From Phocaeicola faecicola (GTDB taxonomy: Bacteria > Bacteroidota > Bacteroidia > Bacteroidales > Bacteroidaceae), in the NCBI RefSeq assembly GCF_013618865.1, contig NZ_JABSOE010000015.1:1-64000 (forward strand): a stretch of 64,000 bases of DNA. Reading direction: 5' to 3'. The number at the start of each line of letters is the position of its first letter. The first letter of the stretch is position 1. The notes under the pieces were generated by a model that did not search any database, was not told the DNA's origin, and saw only the letters and a program-made list of their open reading frames with translations. Shown here piece by piece: positions 1 to 8,953 of the stretch. A program made the translations under genes and the position numbers.

Positions 1-70
1 ACGGATTACGAAAACCTTCTTCCCATGACAATATGCAAATAATAATCGTTAAATTTGTGGACTCTTTTTT

Positions 71-96
71 AGACGGGTGCCTGCTGGCGCCCGTCT
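71..96. other. GC-rich inverted repeat (hairpin)
   Basis: An 11-bp inverted repeat (AGACGGGTGCC / GGCGCCCGTCT, one G-T wobble) with a 4-nt loop, extended outward by T-run/A-run pairing. The arms are flanked by T before and A after, so it lacks the trailing U-run of an intrinsic terminator on either strand. It lies in the first 221 bases, where I see no gene. It could belong to the 3' end of a gene left of the window. Confidence 0.5.
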
Positions 97-221
97 AAAA
101 GGGGACACCCTAAAATTGGAAACTTACGCTGAAGCACATCGCTTCTTATTTGTTTATTACACCTCAGTCGCTCAGTCGTATACGGGCGGAACTGAGCAAG
201 AAGAAATAACGGTATGAATGC

Positions 222-1055
222 TTATCGAACTCCGGTGATGGCATTAATCCAATATCTACCGTCCCGGTATACCGTCTGGATATTTATTTGATGCATATAC
301 TTCCCAGCCTGATAAGTAACCTGATAATTATCAGGCTCCAACGGAACAACCTTCAGACTGTGAAACCACATACAGTCGAAATCAAAGTTCGTAATCAAAA
401 GGTCATAGCCCCCGAAGCCATCCTGCAAATTTTCTAATTCTACCCCCTTGAATTGTTCTAAAGCTGTGTGAGACAGATTAGACAAACGCAAAGACTGCAA
501 CTTGGAATTCAAATCGCTGCACATGCTGCAATAGGTAGCCAAGTAAAGTTTATAAAAACTTTCGACCAATGATTCTCCCGACGAACTATCTATTTTATAT
601 GAAGCTGTATTTTCAAAACCGGTCAACCACTCATCTCCATATTGAGTACCATTTTCAATGGGAGTAATATATTTTATCTTACATTTTTCATTCACATACC
701 CCACTTTTAATGGAATCTCCACCAGACTAGCACTATCTTTTTCATTCCAAAGATAGCTTACCATATACCAATCGTCTGCAATTTCTCTTACATTCAATGT
801 CTTAATTGCATCTGAATTCATATCCTGCGCCCGTATAATCGGATCTCCTCCCGTAGCATTACGCATTCTTTGGAGTTTGGCAGCCATTTCTTCAGTTAAA
901 TACTTCCTGCACAGTGTTTCATTGGTTGAATCCACATTTAAAATATTCGCCATATAGCTCGTATAGAATATTTTAATTTCATCTATGCATGCACCGGAGC
1001 AGATAGCACTAAAACAAAACAACAAAACAGATATAAATATAAACCTTCTTTTCAT
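222..1055 (-). CDS. Exported protein with two DUF3828-like repeats
   Basis: A 277-residue protein with a positively charged N-terminus and hydrophobic core (signal peptide about 1-22). The cleavage region ends SGAC, so Cys23 may be a lipobox cysteine, though an ordinary signal peptidase I site is also possible. The mature part looks like two copies of one fold, about residues 24-135 and 155-277. Each starts with a helix of the type FY..YL, has a region about ligand residues, and ends in a strand pattern close to WYMVSY / NYQVTY followed by V.Y..G. This resembles DUF3828 domains of Bacteroidota exported proteins, but the match is by eye. No catalytic motif is visible and the function is unknown. 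The gene is monocistronic as far as can be seen, transcribed in the same direction as dnaK and separated from it by the dnaK terminator. Confidence 0.7.
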   Translation of the reverse strand: MKRRFIFISVLLFCFSAICSGACIDEIKIFYTSYMANILNVDSTNETLCRKYLTEEMAAKLQRMRNATGGDPIIRAQDMNSDAIKTLNVREIADDWYMVSYLWNEKDSASLVEIPLKVGYVNEKCKIKYITPIENGTQYGDEWLTGFENTASYKIDSSSGESLVESFYKLYLATYCSMCSDLNSKLQSLRLSNLSHTALEQFKGVELENLQDGFGGYDLLITNFDFDCMWFHSLKVVPLEPDNYQVTYQAGKYMHQINIQTVYRDGRYWINAITGVR

Positions 1056-1135
1056 GGTATAATATAATTAGACTGCATCGCCAGGTTGTACAATTGGAAA
1101 CATTCTTGTTCGTAGTTCCTTCAAACTAATCTACA

Positions 1136-1143
1136 CAAATATA
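1136..1143 (-). promoter_or_regulatory. Possible -7 box of the DUF3828-like gene
   Basis: On the minus strand this reads TATATTTG, matching the Bacteroides -7 consensus TAnnTTTG, about 80 bp before the start codon. No clear TTTG -33 box is found at the usual 19-21 bp spacing, so the call is weak. Confidence 0.3.
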
Positions 1144-1226
1144 CAAAAATCCCCACAAAGTATGAAGACTACACTTTTTTATTTGTCATTTTAGCCAATA
1201 TATACTAAGTATCAAAGCATAAAAAA

Positions 1227-1258
1227 ATTCCGTATAACCCTTTCGGATTATACGGAAT
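1227..1258 (-). terminator. Intrinsic terminator of dnaK
   Basis: An 11-bp perfect stem (TTATACGGAAT and its complement) closes a 10-nt loop. On the minus strand it is followed by seven T residues. It begins about 24 bp beyond the dnaK stop codon, so it is a standard Rho-independent terminator for dnaK. Confidence 0.9.
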
Positions 1259-1281
1259 CTCTTCTATCTATTTGTTACAGA

Positions 1282-3183
1282 TTATTTTACTTCCTCAAAA
1301 TCAGCGTCCTGTACGTCGCTCTTGTCGTTTGAGCCAGACTGGCTTGACTGACCTGCCTGAGCACCGCCCTGAGCGCCTGTCTGAGCATACATTTCAGCGC
1401 TTGCAGCCTGGAATGCATTCTGCAGTTCAGTGCTTGCAGCATCGATACCTGCCAAATCCTGTGCCTTGTGAGCGTCTTTCAGTTTCTGCAGAGCCGCTTC
1501 GATAGGAGCTTTCTTGTCAGCCGGCAACTTATCGCCAAGGTCTTTCAACTGATTTTCAGTAGTGAAGATCAAGCTGTCTGCCTGGTTCAATTTGTCGATA
1601 CGTTCCTTTTCTTTCTTATCTGCTTCTGCATTTGCTTCAGCTTCTGCCTTCATACGGTCGATTTCTTCCTTGCTCAAACCAGATGAAGCTTCGATACGGA
1701 TAGCCTGTTCCTTACCTGTTGCCTTATCTTTTGCAGAAACTTTCAAGATACCGTTGGCATCGATATCGAAGGTTACCTCAATCTGAGGAACACCACGACG
1801 AGCCGGAGCGATACCTGTCAGGTTAAACTGACCGATTGACTTGTTCTGTGCAGCCATCGGACGTTCACCCTGCAATACATGGATGGTAACTTCTGTCTGG
1901 TTATCTGCAGCTGTAGAGAATACTTCGCTCTTCTTGCAAGGAATAGTTGTATTGGCATCAATCAGTTTTGTCATGACTCCACCCATTGTTTCAATACCCA
2001 TTGACAACGGAGTTACATCCAACAATACGATGTCGCCTACACCGGCTTCCTTGTTCAGTACGGCACCCTGGATACAAGCACCTACTGCTACTACTTCGTC
2101 CGGGTTTACACCTTTTGAAGGAGCTTTTCCGAAGAAATCTTCTACCAGTTTCTGGATAGCAGGGATACGAGATGAACCACCTACCAGGATGACTTCGTCG
2201 ATATCTGAGTTGTTCAGACCGGCATCGCTCATTGCACGCTTACACGGTTCCAGACAAGCCTGGATCAGGTTGTGTGCCAACTGTTCGAACTTAGCACGTG
2301 TCAAAGTCTTAACCAAGTGCTTTGGAACACCGGCTACCGGCATGATGTACGGCAAGTTGATTTCAGTTGAAGTTGAAGAAGACAATTCAATCTTAGCCTT
2401 TTCAGCTGCTTCTTTCAAACGCTGCATAGCCATCGGATCCTGAGTCAGGTCAGCGCCTTCATCGTTCTTGAATTCCTGAACCAACCAGTCGATGATTACC
2501 TGGTCGAAGTCATCACCACCCAGGTGAGTATCACCGTTAGTTGACAATACTTCGAATACACCGCCACCGAACTCCAGGATAGAGATATCGAATGTACCAC
2601 CACCCAGGTCGAATACGGCAATCTTCATATCTTTGTTAGCCTTGTCTACACCGTAAGCCAAAGCAGCTGCTGTCGGTTCGTTAACGATACGTTTTACATC
2701 CAGACCAGCAATCTGACCAGCTTCCTTAGTAGCCTGACGCTGTGAGTCAGAGAAGTATGCAGGCACTGTAATTACGGCTTCTGTTACTTCCTGTCCCAGA
2801 TAGTCTTCAGCTGTTTTTTTCATTTTCTGAAGAATCATAGCTGAAATTTCCTGCGGAGTATACAAACGTCCGTCGATGTCAACACGCGGAGTATTGTTGT
2901 CGCCCTTTACCACTGGGTAAGGAACTCGAGAAATTTCTTTAGCTACCTGATCATAAGTTTCACCCATGAAACGTTTGATAGAGTAAACGGTACGTGTCGG
3001 GTTAGTGATTGCCTGACGTTTTGCAGGGTCACCGATTTTACGTTCACCGTTATCTACAAAACCTACGATAGAAGGAGTTGTACGCTTACCTTCGCTGTTA
3101 GCGATTACTACAGGTTCGTTACCTTCAAATACTGCTACACATGAGTTTGTAGTTCCTAAGTCTATACCAATAATCTTTCCCAT
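1282..3183 (-). CDS. dnaK: Chaperone DnaK (Hsp70)
   Basis: Cytosolic ATP-dependent Hsp70 chaperone that binds exposed hydrophobic segments and works with DnaJ and GrpE. The 633-residue length is normal. The nucleotide-binding domain (about 1-385) has phosphate-1 motif GIDLGTTNS near the N-terminus, the GGGTFDIS phosphate-2 motif near 195 and [11 protein letters not shown] near 340. The linker VLLDVTPLS leads into the substrate-binding domain. The C-terminal tail is a Gly/Gln/Ser-rich disordered stretch ending in EEVK, close to the usual EEVD-like end of bacterial DnaK. Start chosen at the ATG giving [10 protein letters not shown]. grpE and dnaJ are not adjacent, so dnaK is a single-gene unit here, with its own terminator and a candidate sigma-54 promoter upstream. 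Confidence 0.98.
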   Translation of the reverse strand: MGKIIGIDLGTTNSCVAVFEGNEPVVIANSEGKRTTPSIVGFVDNGERKIGDPAKRQAITNPTRTVYSIKRFMGETYDQVAKEISRVPYPVVKGDNNTPRVDIDGRLYTPQEISAMILQKMKKTAEDYLGQEVTEAVITVPAYFSDSQRQATKEAGQIAGLDVKRIVNEPTAAALAYGVDKANKDMKIAVFDLGGGTFDISILEFGGGVFEVLSTNGDTHLGGDDFDQVIIDWLVQEFKNDEGADLTQDPMAMQRLKEAAEKAKIELSSSTSTEINLPYIMPVAGVPKHLVKTLTRAKFEQLAHNLIQACLEPCKRAMSDAGLNNSDIDEVILVGGSSRIPAIQKLVEDFFGKAPSKGVNPDEVVAVGACIQGAVLNKEAGVGDIVLLDVTPLSMGIETMGGVMTKLIDANTTIPCKKSEVFSTAADNQTEVTIHVLQGERPMAAQNKSIGQFNLTGIAPARRGVPQIEVTFDIDANGILKVSAKDKATGKEQAIRIEASSGLSKEEIDRMKAEAEANAEADKKEKERIDKLNQADSLIFTTENQLKDLGDKLPADKKAPIEAALQKLKDAHKAQDLAGIDAASTELQNAFQAASAEMYAQTGAQGGAQAGQSSQSGSNDKSDVQDADFEEVK

Positions 3184-3263
3184 AATTATATCTATTTTTA
3201 TTTTTATTCAACATTTAGTTTATTTTGCCGCTTCTGTAACTCGAAGCGTCACGCCTTATATAA

Positions 3264-3279
3264 AACAAATGCCGTGCCA
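3264..3279 (-). promoter_or_regulatory. Sigma-54-like promoter upstream of dnaK
   Basis: The minus strand reads TGGCACG, four bases, TTGTT, against the sigma-54 consensus TGGCACG-N4-TTGCW. Only the last conserved C is changed. It lies about 80 bp upstream of the dnaK start codon, and no TAnnTTTG box was found in the leader. This is a match by eye. Confidence 0.45.
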
Positions 3280-3312
3280 TGATTTTTCGGGGGAATATAA
3301 ATGACATCAACT

Positions 3313-3323
3313 GCCAATTTGGC
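3313..3323. promoter_or_regulatory. Palindrome upstream of the dnaK promoter
   Basis: GCCAATTTGGC is an 11-bp perfect palindrome (5 + 1 + 5) about 35 bp upstream of the sigma-54-like box. Further GGCA/TGCC half-sites recur to about position 3393 (for example TGGCAAAA, TTGGCAG, CTGGCAG). The spacing fits an upstream activator array, but the binding protein is unknown. Confidence 0.35.
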
Positions 3324-3466
3324 GGACTTTTTATGACAAAGCGTGCATTTTATGGCAAAACCGTTTCTTTTTTGGCAGTGTGGCTGACTGGCAGGGATGG
3401 TTTTAAGGTGAGAGGGATTGGGCGAGGGTATTGTAAATTGAAGGCTACTAAAGGTCATAAAAAAAT

Positions 3467-3501
3467 ATCAGGATCCATAAATGAACTTTATGAATCCTGA
3501 T
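3467..3501 (-). terminator. Intrinsic terminator after the ROK kinase gene
   Basis: A 15-bp stem with one mismatch and a 5-nt loop. On the minus strand it is followed by seven T residues. It lies about 110 bp beyond the ROK stop codon and would end the whole mannosidase operon before the dnaK regulatory region. Confidence 0.85.
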
Positions 3502-3609
3502 AAAACTGAGTTAGTTAATTGCAAGGTTTATTTGAAACTGCTTGCTGCAAGTTTTGAAGTTGATGCTTTATATAAAGATTGATTATTTATAAATGATTGA
3601 ATTACTTGT

Positions 3610-4578
3610 TTATTTTGTTTTTTCAATTTTAGTCCAAGCTAAAGCTGCTGCTCCGAGAATCGCAGCATCTGCTTCTTTCAGTCCTGATAAAATAATCTGC
3701 GCTGTATTGCGATAATTTTCAAAAACCATTTTCTTGTAGGTGCATATAGTTGGCTCCAGCAATAAACTTCCGGCTTTAGTTAATCCTCCGAATAAAATGA
3801 AAGCTTCGGGGTCTGAGAATGTCGCACAATTAGCCAAAGCTTCACCCAAAAGTTTTCCTGTATATTCGAAAATTTCTTTGGCAACTTGGTCTCCTTTCAT
3901 TGCAGCATCATATATATCTTTAGAGGTAATAGAAGTAATAGGGAGGGTATGGAGTGAGCTTTCTTTACCGCTTTTTTTCAAAAAATCTATTGCTGTTCGT
4001 ACCATTCCAGTTGCAGAACAATAAGCTTCTAGGCATCCAATTCTACCACATGGGCAAATACGTCCGTTTTCTGGTCTTATGGACATGTGTCCTAATTCAC
4101 CAGCAAAACTTCGTTTGCCATAAACAAGTTCTCCGTTTACTACAATTCCACTGCCTACACCTGTGCCAAGTGTAATCATAATGAAATCTTTCATTCCTTG
4201 TGCTGCCCCATAAAGCATTTCTCCCAGTGCTGCAGCTTTTGCGTCATTGGTGATAAAGGTGACTATGCCTGTCTTTGCTTCAATTTTATCAGCCAATGGT
4301 ACGATTCCTTTCCAAGGAAGATTCGTTGCATTTTCTATGCTACGGCTCCAGTAATTTACATCTGGAGCTCCAATACCCAACGCAGCTATATATTCCTTAC
4401 CTCCTGCTTTCTGGATGAGTTCAGTGATTGTTTTTGTGCATTGTTTTACATATTGTTCGATATCAGGAAACTCGTTGGTCTTGAAAGAAACTTGTTCTGA
4501 TACATTTCCTTCTTTATCTACAAGTGCCAATACGGAGTTCGTACCTCCTAAATCAAATCCGATTACATATTTTTTCAT
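3610..4578 (-). CDS. ROK-family sugar kinase (glucokinase-like)
   Basis: ATP-dependent cytosolic hexose kinase of the ROK family, 322 residues. The N-terminus has the ATP-phosphate motif GFDLGGTNS. NDAKAAALGE near residue 105 carries the catalytic Asp, followed by a glycine-rich LGTGVGSGIV. The ELGHMSI motif and the zinc-binding CPCGRIGCLEAY stretch (CxCGxxGCxE) are intact near 160-185. There is no N-terminal winged helix, so it is a kinase rather than a ROK repressor. It is the last gene of the PUL, 11 bp after the GH125 gene, and is probably co-transcribed. The substrate cannot be read from sequence: glucose, mannose, GlcNAc and ManNAc kinases share these motifs. Position suggests phosphorylation of a monosaccharide released by the PUL enzymes, mannose being the obvious candidate. 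Confidence 0.88.
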   Translation of the reverse strand: MKKYVIGFDLGGTNSVLALVDKEGNVSEQVSFKTNEFPDIEQYVKQCTKTITELIQKAGGKEYIAALGIGAPDVNYWSRSIENATNLPWKGIVPLADKIEAKTGIVTFITNDAKAAALGEMLYGAAQGMKDFIMITLGTGVGSGIVVNGELVYGKRSFAGELGHMSIRPENGRICPCGRIGCLEAYCSATGMVRTAIDFLKKSGKESSLHTLPITSITSKDIYDAAMKGDQVAKEIFEYTGKLLGEALANCATFSDPEAFILFGGLTKAGSLLLEPTICTYKKMVFENYRNTAQIILSGLKEADAAILGAAALAWTKIEKTK

Positions 4579-4589
4579 TCGCCTTGTTT

Positions 4590-6020
4590 TTAAAACGTAG
4601 TTTTTAATAATTCAGGATGGTTATTATGAATTTTTACAATCAATTCTCCAAATAAAGTATTGGTCCATGCAAACCAAGAACGGGTAAAGTCATTGTCATC
4701 ATTCACATTGAATGATTCATGCATGAACCCAGTATTGCCATCCGTGTTTCTTAATAAAGTCAGACAGTCTTTTAATTCATTTGTGTCGTCGGTGGTCAGA
4801 CCTTTGATTATGATACTCATAGGCCATGCATAGTTTAGTCCAACATGAGGTCCTCCCACACCTTCTCCCGATTTCCCTGAAAAGAAATACGGATTGTTGT
4901 CACTCCAGATGAACTTGCGCGTGTTTTGATATAATGGATCATCTTGAGAGCAATATCCAAGATAAGGAGCAGCAAGAAGGCTAGGTACATTGGCGTCATC
5001 CATACATAAACTGTTGCCAAAACCATCCACTTCAAAAGCATAAATTTTACCACATACCGGATGATTGACTATTGCATATTTTTGAATGGCTCTATCGATT
5101 TCATCTGACAGATCTGTACATTCTTTTGCAAATTCAGTGTGCTGATATACCTTATTCTCTATTTCTGCCAGCTGCCGTAGTGATACCACTGCAAACATGT
5201 TTGAAGGAACCAGAAAACCATATTGGGTAGCATCGTCGGAAGGACGGAAAGAAGATACAATCATGCCATTAGGTTTTATCGGGGCTCCGAATCCTCCATT
5301 TATCTGTGAATCGGTAGGCCTTTCACAGTTACGTGCAAAACTATAGGGGCCATTTCCGTTTTTACGCTGTTGCTCTTTCATGGTCTTTACAGCCAGTTGC
5401 ATGGCATTGTGCCATGTGCTGTCAAACACGGAAGTATCTCCAGTGAGAAGGTAATAGAAATAAGCTATTCGAATAGGATAACATAATGAATCCAGTTCCC
5501 ATTTGCGTTCGTGCAGTTCCTTTTTCATCGGTTGGGTATAGTCTGTTTCCCAGTAGCTTCCAATAGGACCGTCATTAAAGGCATTGGCGTAAGGGTCCAG
5601 CAGGATACATTCAGCTTGCCGATTTATGAGTCCGGCTATAAGTGCTTGCAACTGTTTATCATCTTTCATCAATTGTAAATAAGGCCAAAGTTGGGCAGAG
5701 GAATCACGAAGCCACATTGCGTGGATATCTCCAGTGATGACAAATGTATCAGGACGCCCGTTTTTAATTTGAAATTTTACTGTTGTATCCAATGTATTTG
5801 GATAACAGTTCTCAAACATCCAGCGTAGTTTGGGGTCTGTAATATCTTGTTTAATTTGCTCGATTAGCTTTTCTACTACTTCCGAGGTAAAATGTCGGTC
5901 TGCGACAGTTGGGCGTTTTGATTCGTATTTTTCATCTGTCGAGGTTTGTGAAAATCCACTTGTTGCATGAGACAGACTACAGGCCAGTACAATTCCTAAA
6001 ATCCAATTGTGTTTTTTCAT
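4590..6020 (-). CDS. GH125 exo-alpha-1,6-mannosidase
   Basis: 476 residues with a signal peptide (about 1-24, ending in a TSGFSQ-like region), so periplasmic. It matches the GH125 family (formerly DUF1237), metal-independent exo-acting alpha-1,6-mannosidases with an (alpha/alpha)6 barrel. Visible family features are GDIHAMWLRDSSAQ near residue 100, GGPHVGLNYAWPMS near 390 and the C-terminal segment FMHESFNVND..FTRSWFAWTN, which holds conserved acidic residues. Full length for the family. It sits between the GH63-like gene (75 bp gap) and the ROK kinase (11 bp gap). Together with the GH92 enzyme it would remove alpha-1,6- and alpha-1,2-linked mannose. The family is clear. The exact linkage follows from characterised family members, not from direct evidence here. 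Confidence 0.93.
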   Translation of the reverse strand: MKKHNWILGIVLACSLSHATSGFSQTSTDEKYESKRPTVADRHFTSEVVEKLIEQIKQDITDPKLRWMFENCYPNTLDTTVKFQIKNGRPDTFVITGDIHAMWLRDSSAQLWPYLQLMKDDKQLQALIAGLINRQAECILLDPYANAFNDGPIGSYWETDYTQPMKKELHERKWELDSLCYPIRIAYFYYLLTGDTSVFDSTWHNAMQLAVKTMKEQQRKNGNGPYSFARNCERPTDSQINGGFGAPIKPNGMIVSSFRPSDDATQYGFLVPSNMFAVVSLRQLAEIENKVYQHTEFAKECTDLSDEIDRAIQKYAIVNHPVCGKIYAFEVDGFGNSLCMDDANVPSLLAAPYLGYCSQDDPLYQNTRKFIWSDNNPYFFSGKSGEGVGGPHVGLNYAWPMSIIIKGLTTDDTNELKDCLTLLRNTDGNTGFMHESFNVNDDNDFTRSWFAWTNTLFGELIVKIHNNHPELLKTTF

Positions 6021-6095
6021 ATTATGTAATTTATTTTAAGGACAGCAAGAGTAGATTCCGATTGATTTCCGGAATCTACTTTACTTTGTTCAGGG

Positions 6096-7706
6096 TTAGA
6101 ATTTATTTTTTCCAGTTTTTACTTGAAATGTCTTTTCCTGATTTCCATAACGGACAAGTAATTCAAATTCGATGTTTGATTCTACTTCTATTACAGGCTT
6201 TTCATTGACAGAGTTTCTGGCATGTGCTTTGAAAGATATCAGTCCGTCAGGACCAAATGGATAGCGTTCAATACCATTGGTTTCCGTCAAATTTATATCC
6301 CAGGTAATTTGCTTTTGCACGAAATCTCCCCGGATGCCAATGATATGTTCAATAAGTCCGGCGATAGGGGCTAGTCCTGTCCATCCTACGAACTCTTTTC
6401 TTGCCATAAAGCCTGGATCATTTGATTCAGGTGCATAATATTCCCAAAAAGTACCAGTTTTTTGGAAAACCTTAAATATCTGATTATAGTGATTCTGGGC
6501 TATTTCATGGGCTTCTTTTCTGAAACCTCTTAGCAATAATCCATTAATTACCATATAGTTGGTTCCTGGCCATACTCCTCCTTGCCAGTACCGTCCATTA
6601 GCTTTATACCGAGGATTATCTGCCGAAAGCGACGGAACACGATGGGGGCGATTGAAAGTAGCTGGATTTTGTAATTCGTTTACCAGATATCTTATTTGCT
6701 CTTTATTCAAAACATCAGAATATAAGGCCCAGTATGCTCCGATTCCTTTTGTTTTAGAAAGAGAGCCGTCTGCATATTGATCATACAGAAAGTTTGTTTC
6801 CTTATCCCATAAATTTTCGCGAATATATTGTTTCAGAGCATTGGCTTCATCTTCCAGTTCTTCGATTTCTTGCCAACGTTCGAGATAGAATCCCATTTCA
6901 AGCAGCAGGTTGGCTGTGAAAAGCTGTTGCAGATTGGTATCCAGCCAAATCATATGTCCGTGGCTGTATATCATGTTGTATTCATTTTTAACACGAGGCA
7001 TATTGTCCATTCCAGTTCCCCATCCGCTTGACCAGTAGGTGCCGTTTCTCCATGTACGATTCAGTTTTAGCCATTTGTAATAGGCGCAAAGTGCAGGAAA
7101 AATCTTATGAAGCCGTTCTGTATTTCCGAACTGATGGAAATATACCATTTCGCACCAAGGCATGAGATTGGGCCCTGTACTGACAGGGTCATAACGCTCA
7201 AAACAGTCTGCTCCGTCAGCCTTGATTTCTCGACAGATAAATCCGTCGGGATGCTGTTTGGCATAAAAATTGTCTAAGGTCTGTTGAAAAGGGAAAAAGC
7301 GGGTTCCATAGCGTGCAAACATTAAGATGAAGGAAGAATCCCACATAAAAATATTTCCGTTATAGGCTGTGTCGATATAGGGAGTCACAAAACCAGAATT
7401 GGGTTGAGGATTCCGGATGTTCCCGATTGCGATTTCCCAGGCTCTCCAATACATGAGAAGCTCTTCTTCATGTCCTTCCCATATAGGGGCAGGGAGGATT
7501 TGCCGGGCTTCTTTTATGTCTTTGGGTAAAACAGTATAGTTTGGCCGGGCTATACGATAGGTATTTTCTGCTACCAATGGAGACTTTGCATAGGTATCTT
7601 TATAGGGAATCTTGTATAGACTGTCGTTCCCACAAGATTGAGCAGTCCCATTTATAGAAAAAAATCCTATTGTAAGACATAAAGCCAGATGGATATATTT
7701 TTTCAT
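6096..7706 (-). CDS. GH63-like (MGH1-type) glycosidase, specificity unknown
   Basis: 536 residues with a signal peptide (about 1-22). The body is an (alpha/alpha)6-barrel glycosidase of the GH63/trehalase-like group that also contains mannosylglycerate hydrolases. Typical segments are GNIFMWDSSFI near 115, which holds a candidate acid Asp, GRYWQGGVWPGTNYMV near 385 and GTFWEYYAPES near 430, with a candidate catalytic Glu. A short beta-rich C-terminus follows (about 470-536). The start is 8 bp after the alkaline phosphatase stop, so the genes are co-transcribed. GH63-type enzymes cleave alpha-glucosides or alpha-mannosyl-glycerate. The substrate here is not assignable. In this locus it could act on a linkage not covered by GH92 and GH125, such as a Man-alpha-1,4 or glucosaminyl linkage, which is speculation. 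Confidence 0.8.
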   Translation of the reverse strand: MKKYIHLALCLTIGFFSINGTAQSCGNDSLYKIPYKDTYAKSPLVAENTYRIARPNYTVLPKDIKEARQILPAPIWEGHEEELLMYWRAWEIAIGNIRNPQPNSGFVTPYIDTAYNGNIFMWDSSFILMFARYGTRFFPFQQTLDNFYAKQHPDGFICREIKADGADCFERYDPVSTGPNLMPWCEMVYFHQFGNTERLHKIFPALCAYYKWLKLNRTWRNGTYWSSGWGTGMDNMPRVKNEYNMIYSHGHMIWLDTNLQQLFTANLLLEMGFYLERWQEIEELEDEANALKQYIRENLWDKETNFLYDQYADGSLSKTKGIGAYWALYSDVLNKEQIRYLVNELQNPATFNRPHRVPSLSADNPRYKANGRYWQGGVWPGTNYMVINGLLLRGFRKEAHEIAQNHYNQIFKVFQKTGTFWEYYAPESNDPGFMARKEFVGWTGLAPIAGLIEHIIGIRGDFVQKQITWDINLTETNGIERYPFGPDGLISFKAHARNSVNEKPVIEVESNIEFELLVRYGNQEKTFQVKTGKNKF

Positions 7707-7714
7707 AAATCGGA

Positions 7715-8866
7715 TTATAAGTTTAATAATTTCTTTATTTTATCAAAGATAGCAGTATTTTCATAAATACCGGTAAACATTTCTGATCCAGGTCCAAATG
7801 CATACACTGGAACCATTACTCCAGAATGATCGGTAGTTGAAAATTTACATTGAATTTCACCTTTGTCTTTGTCTCCTCCCAGTAAGGTCAGACCTCCGGT
7901 TTCATGATCTGCAGTAATGACAACCAATGTCTCTCCATCTTGTGCAGCCCATTTGAAGACTTCTCCGATAGTACGGTCAAAATCCAGTGTTTCTTGCATT
8001 AATAAATCCAAATCGTTAAAATGACCGTAGTCATCTAATTGTGATCCTTCAATCATCATAAAGAATCCTTTGTTATTTTTGCTTAATAAATTCATGCCTT
8101 TGAGGGCTGATTGTGCAAGCCGATCACCTCTTTCAGCTGGTAGTGGAGTATCTACGGAGTCGGTTACCGCAAAGATTTTTCCACTGTTCAGCTTCTGACA
8201 TTCCTCCCAACTTTTAGCAATAGTGTATCCTTTTTTCTCCAGTTCTTTGAAAATATTCCTGCCGTCAGGACGATTTTCAAATTTTTGGGCTCCACCTCCG
8301 ACAACGTAGTCTGCTCTACAGTTTACGTAATCAGCTATAATTTCATATTCGTTGTCACGGTCAACATTGTGGCAACAAAAATCGGCTGGGGTAGCATCCC
8401 ACAAACGGCAGGTAACAGCTATTCCTGCTGATAGTCCTTTGTCTTTTGCCAATGAAATTAATGAAGGCACAGGTTGTCCGTTAACATCTACACCAACGGA
8501 GTGATATTTTGTCTTAACTCCTGTTGCTAAAGCTGTGCCTCCTGCGCCTGAATCTGTGATTAATTTATTGGCACAGTATGTTTTGAATAATCCGGTTACC
8601 GGAGCATTTTCAATGTATAGTTTTCCTCTGTTAGCAGTCCATGCAGAATAAATATGCATCAAACTCATGCCGTCGCCAATCATCAGAATTACATTTTTGA
8701 CTTTTTTCCCAGTTGGGGAAATAATTTTTTCAACGTGATAAGGATTCTCTAATACATAGGTCTGAAGTTTATCTGTACGAGAGTTTTGTGCAATAATTGT
8801 AGAATTAGAAATGACAGAACCTACTATTACACAAGATAAGCAAAGTTTGGAAAATAATGTTTTCAT
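7715..8866 (-). CDS. Alkaline phosphatase (PhoA family), periplasmic
   Basis: 383 residues with a signal peptide (about 1-26). It is a metal-dependent phosphomonoesterase. Motifs seen: MIGDGMS near 62 with a metal-binding Asp; TDSGAGGTALATG near 105, where the Ser after Asp is the nucleophile; ADHETGG near 320, metal ligands; and TTDHSGVMVPVYAFGPG near 345 with the final metal His. All expected catalytic parts are present. It lies between GH92 (87 bp) and the GH63-like gene (8 bp) inside the mannosidase operon. This suggests removal of phosphate from a glycan breakdown product, for example mannose-6-phosphate, inositol phosphate or phosphoethanolamine. General phosphate scavenging is possible but less likely given its place in a PUL. 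Confidence 0.92.
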   Translation of the reverse strand: MKTLFSKLCLSCVIVGSVISNSTIIAQNSRTDKLQTYVLENPYHVEKIISPTGKKVKNVILMIGDGMSLMHIYSAWTANRGKLYIENAPVTGLFKTYCANKLITDSGAGGTALATGVKTKYHSVGVDVNGQPVPSLISLAKDKGLSAGIAVTCRLWDATPADFCCHNVDRDNEYEIIADYVNCRADYVVGGGAQKFENRPDGRNIFKELEKKGYTIAKSWEECQKLNSGKIFAVTDSVDTPLPAERGDRLAQSALKGMNLLSKNNKGFFMMIEGSQLDDYGHFNDLDLLMQETLDFDRTIGEVFKWAAQDGETLVVITADHETGGLTLLGGDKDKGEIQCKFSTTDHSGVMVPVYAFGPGSEMFTGIYENTAIFDKIKKLLNL

Positions 8867-8953
8867 GGGTCTAAGTTTTTAATGAATAGTTTGTAGTGTG
8901 TTCTACAGACTATGTTTTATGAATAATTAAGATAAAGATTCCTTGGTTTTGAT

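Noticed and set aside
71-96. Intrinsic terminator call for the hairpin at the left edge.
   Set aside because: The T-run is on the wrong side of the stem for both strands.
3249-3500. Short frames of 69 and 73 codons on both strands upstream of dnaK.
   Set aside because: They lie over the sigma-54-like promoter, the palindromes and the ROK terminator, and have no start context or homology signs.
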